Part shown: positions 19,381 to 19,883 of the stretch, piece by piece
How positions within the stretch are numbered: position 1 is the first letter of the stretch
Layout of the letters: every line of letters starts with the position of its first letter
NCBI GenBank assembly: GCA_024220525.1
Contig: JAMYWO010000530.1
Location: 1 to 19,883, forward strand
DNA length: 19,883 nt
Origin: Cochliopodium minus
Lineage: Eukaryota > Discosea > Himatismenida > Cochliopodiidae
Reading direction: 5' to 3'
Position numbers and translations under genes: made by a program
Notes under the pieces: model-generated
Told to the model about the DNA's origin: nothing
The model's input: the letters and a program-made list of their open reading frames with translations, nothing else
Database searches by the model: none

Positions 19381-19883
19381 GTAATCTCTACAGTGTACTT
19401 TTTGCATCAGTAGTTAGTGGCCTACTTTTCATTAGTACAAGCGGTGATGACAAGATTTCTTAATATTCTTGCAGCATTTTTTTTCCATTTTCTGAAATAA
19501 TCATTATCTTTCCCAATCCTTTTGTCATTCTACTATTCACACGATTTCCTTGTTTGCTAAAACCTCCAAAGGTATTCAAACACTATGTGTAATCATCAAG
19601 GATTTTTGATTGTTTCTTCTTGGTTTGTATTTTTTCCTTTGCTTCAATTAGGAAGATTTTTTCGATGTCCCATAATTATGGGATGAAATAACTCAAAAAG
19701 TTCCCATACTTCTATAAAGTTGTTTCTGATGGGAAGAAATAGCACAGCATCCTCTTCTCAAAATTTGGAGTTGAACTAGCCAAAAATTTTTTACATATCC
19801 GACAGTCTAGAATTAATCACCCAATATTCTCAGGTTGTGAACTTAAAATGGGAAATTTGACTCTCTCTTGTCAAAACTGCAAG
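19381..19883 (-). pseudogene. decayed coding-like segment, possibly transposase
   Basis: This stretch is visibly less AT-rich than the rest, near 35% G+C by eye, and lacks long A/T runs. All frames are broken by stops. On the minus strand, broken frames give fragments such as MGHRKNLPN, KQGNRVNSRMTKGLGK and SRPLTTDAKSTL. These loosely recall the helix-turn-helix part of Tc1/mariner transposases, but the match is weak. No terminal repeat or target duplication is visible. It may continue right of the window. Confidence 0.3.
19668..19683. repeat. 16-bp perfect palindrome
   Basis: TCCCATAATTATGGGA reads the same on both strands. It lies in the decayed right-hand segment. It could be a dimeric protein site or chance; no partner copy is visible in the window. 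Confidence 0.6.

Overview
This is nuclear DNA from a very AT-rich microbial eukaryote. The signs are many short GT-AG introns (about 46-115 nt, a few of 190-340 nt, nearly pure A/T), long AAT-coded asparagine runs, and eukaryotic domain families. The composition recalls Dictyostelium, Anaeramoeba or anaerobic fungi, but I cannot name the taxon from this sequence. I rebuilt the genes by hand by joining reading-frame blocks at GT/AG sites and requiring intron phase and conserved motifs to agree.

Layout, left to right. (1) 89-2861, minus: an ABCG (White-type) half-transporter, ATPase domain first, cut by the left edge of the window. It has a long Asn-rich insert between the ATPase and the first membrane segments. 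(2) 3046-4475, minus: a complete 286-residue C4-methylsterol-oxidase-type di-iron membrane enzyme in ten exons, several tiny (9, 18, 23, 25, 29 and 45 nt). (3) 4541-14551, minus: one giant gene of about 24 exons and 2,070 codons. It encodes an N-terminal helical region, four SPRY-like domains, about eight ankyrin repeats and a C-terminal UBR-type zinc finger. (4) 14643-15491, plus: a 240-residue protein resembling only the first part of a cullin. (5) 15518-19144, minus: a protein of about 1,108 residues with a beta-grasp/PB1-like header, an AAA-ATPase-like NTPase, a poly-Asn linker and a degenerate PD-(D/E)XK nuclease-like tail. This is the layout of Crinkler/CR-type effectors. (6) 19145-19883: no intact gene. 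The last 500 bases are less AT-rich and look like a decayed coding relic.

The genes are tightly packed: intergenic gaps are 184, 65, 91 and 26 bp. The UBR gene and the cullin-like gene are head to head across 91 bp, so a shared promoter is likely. The cullin-like gene and the CR-type gene converge with 26 bp between stop codons. Three neighbours therefore carry ubiquitin-system or ubiquitin-like folds: a UBR box with SPRY and ankyrin domains, a cullin N-terminal part, and a beta-grasp header. That they work together is inference.

Two reading frames each need exactly one extra base to stay open (11913-11919 and 16252-16318), and a third join (14187-14267) has a one-base phase mismatch. Single-base homopolymer errors in the assembly explain these most simply, but real decay is not excluded.
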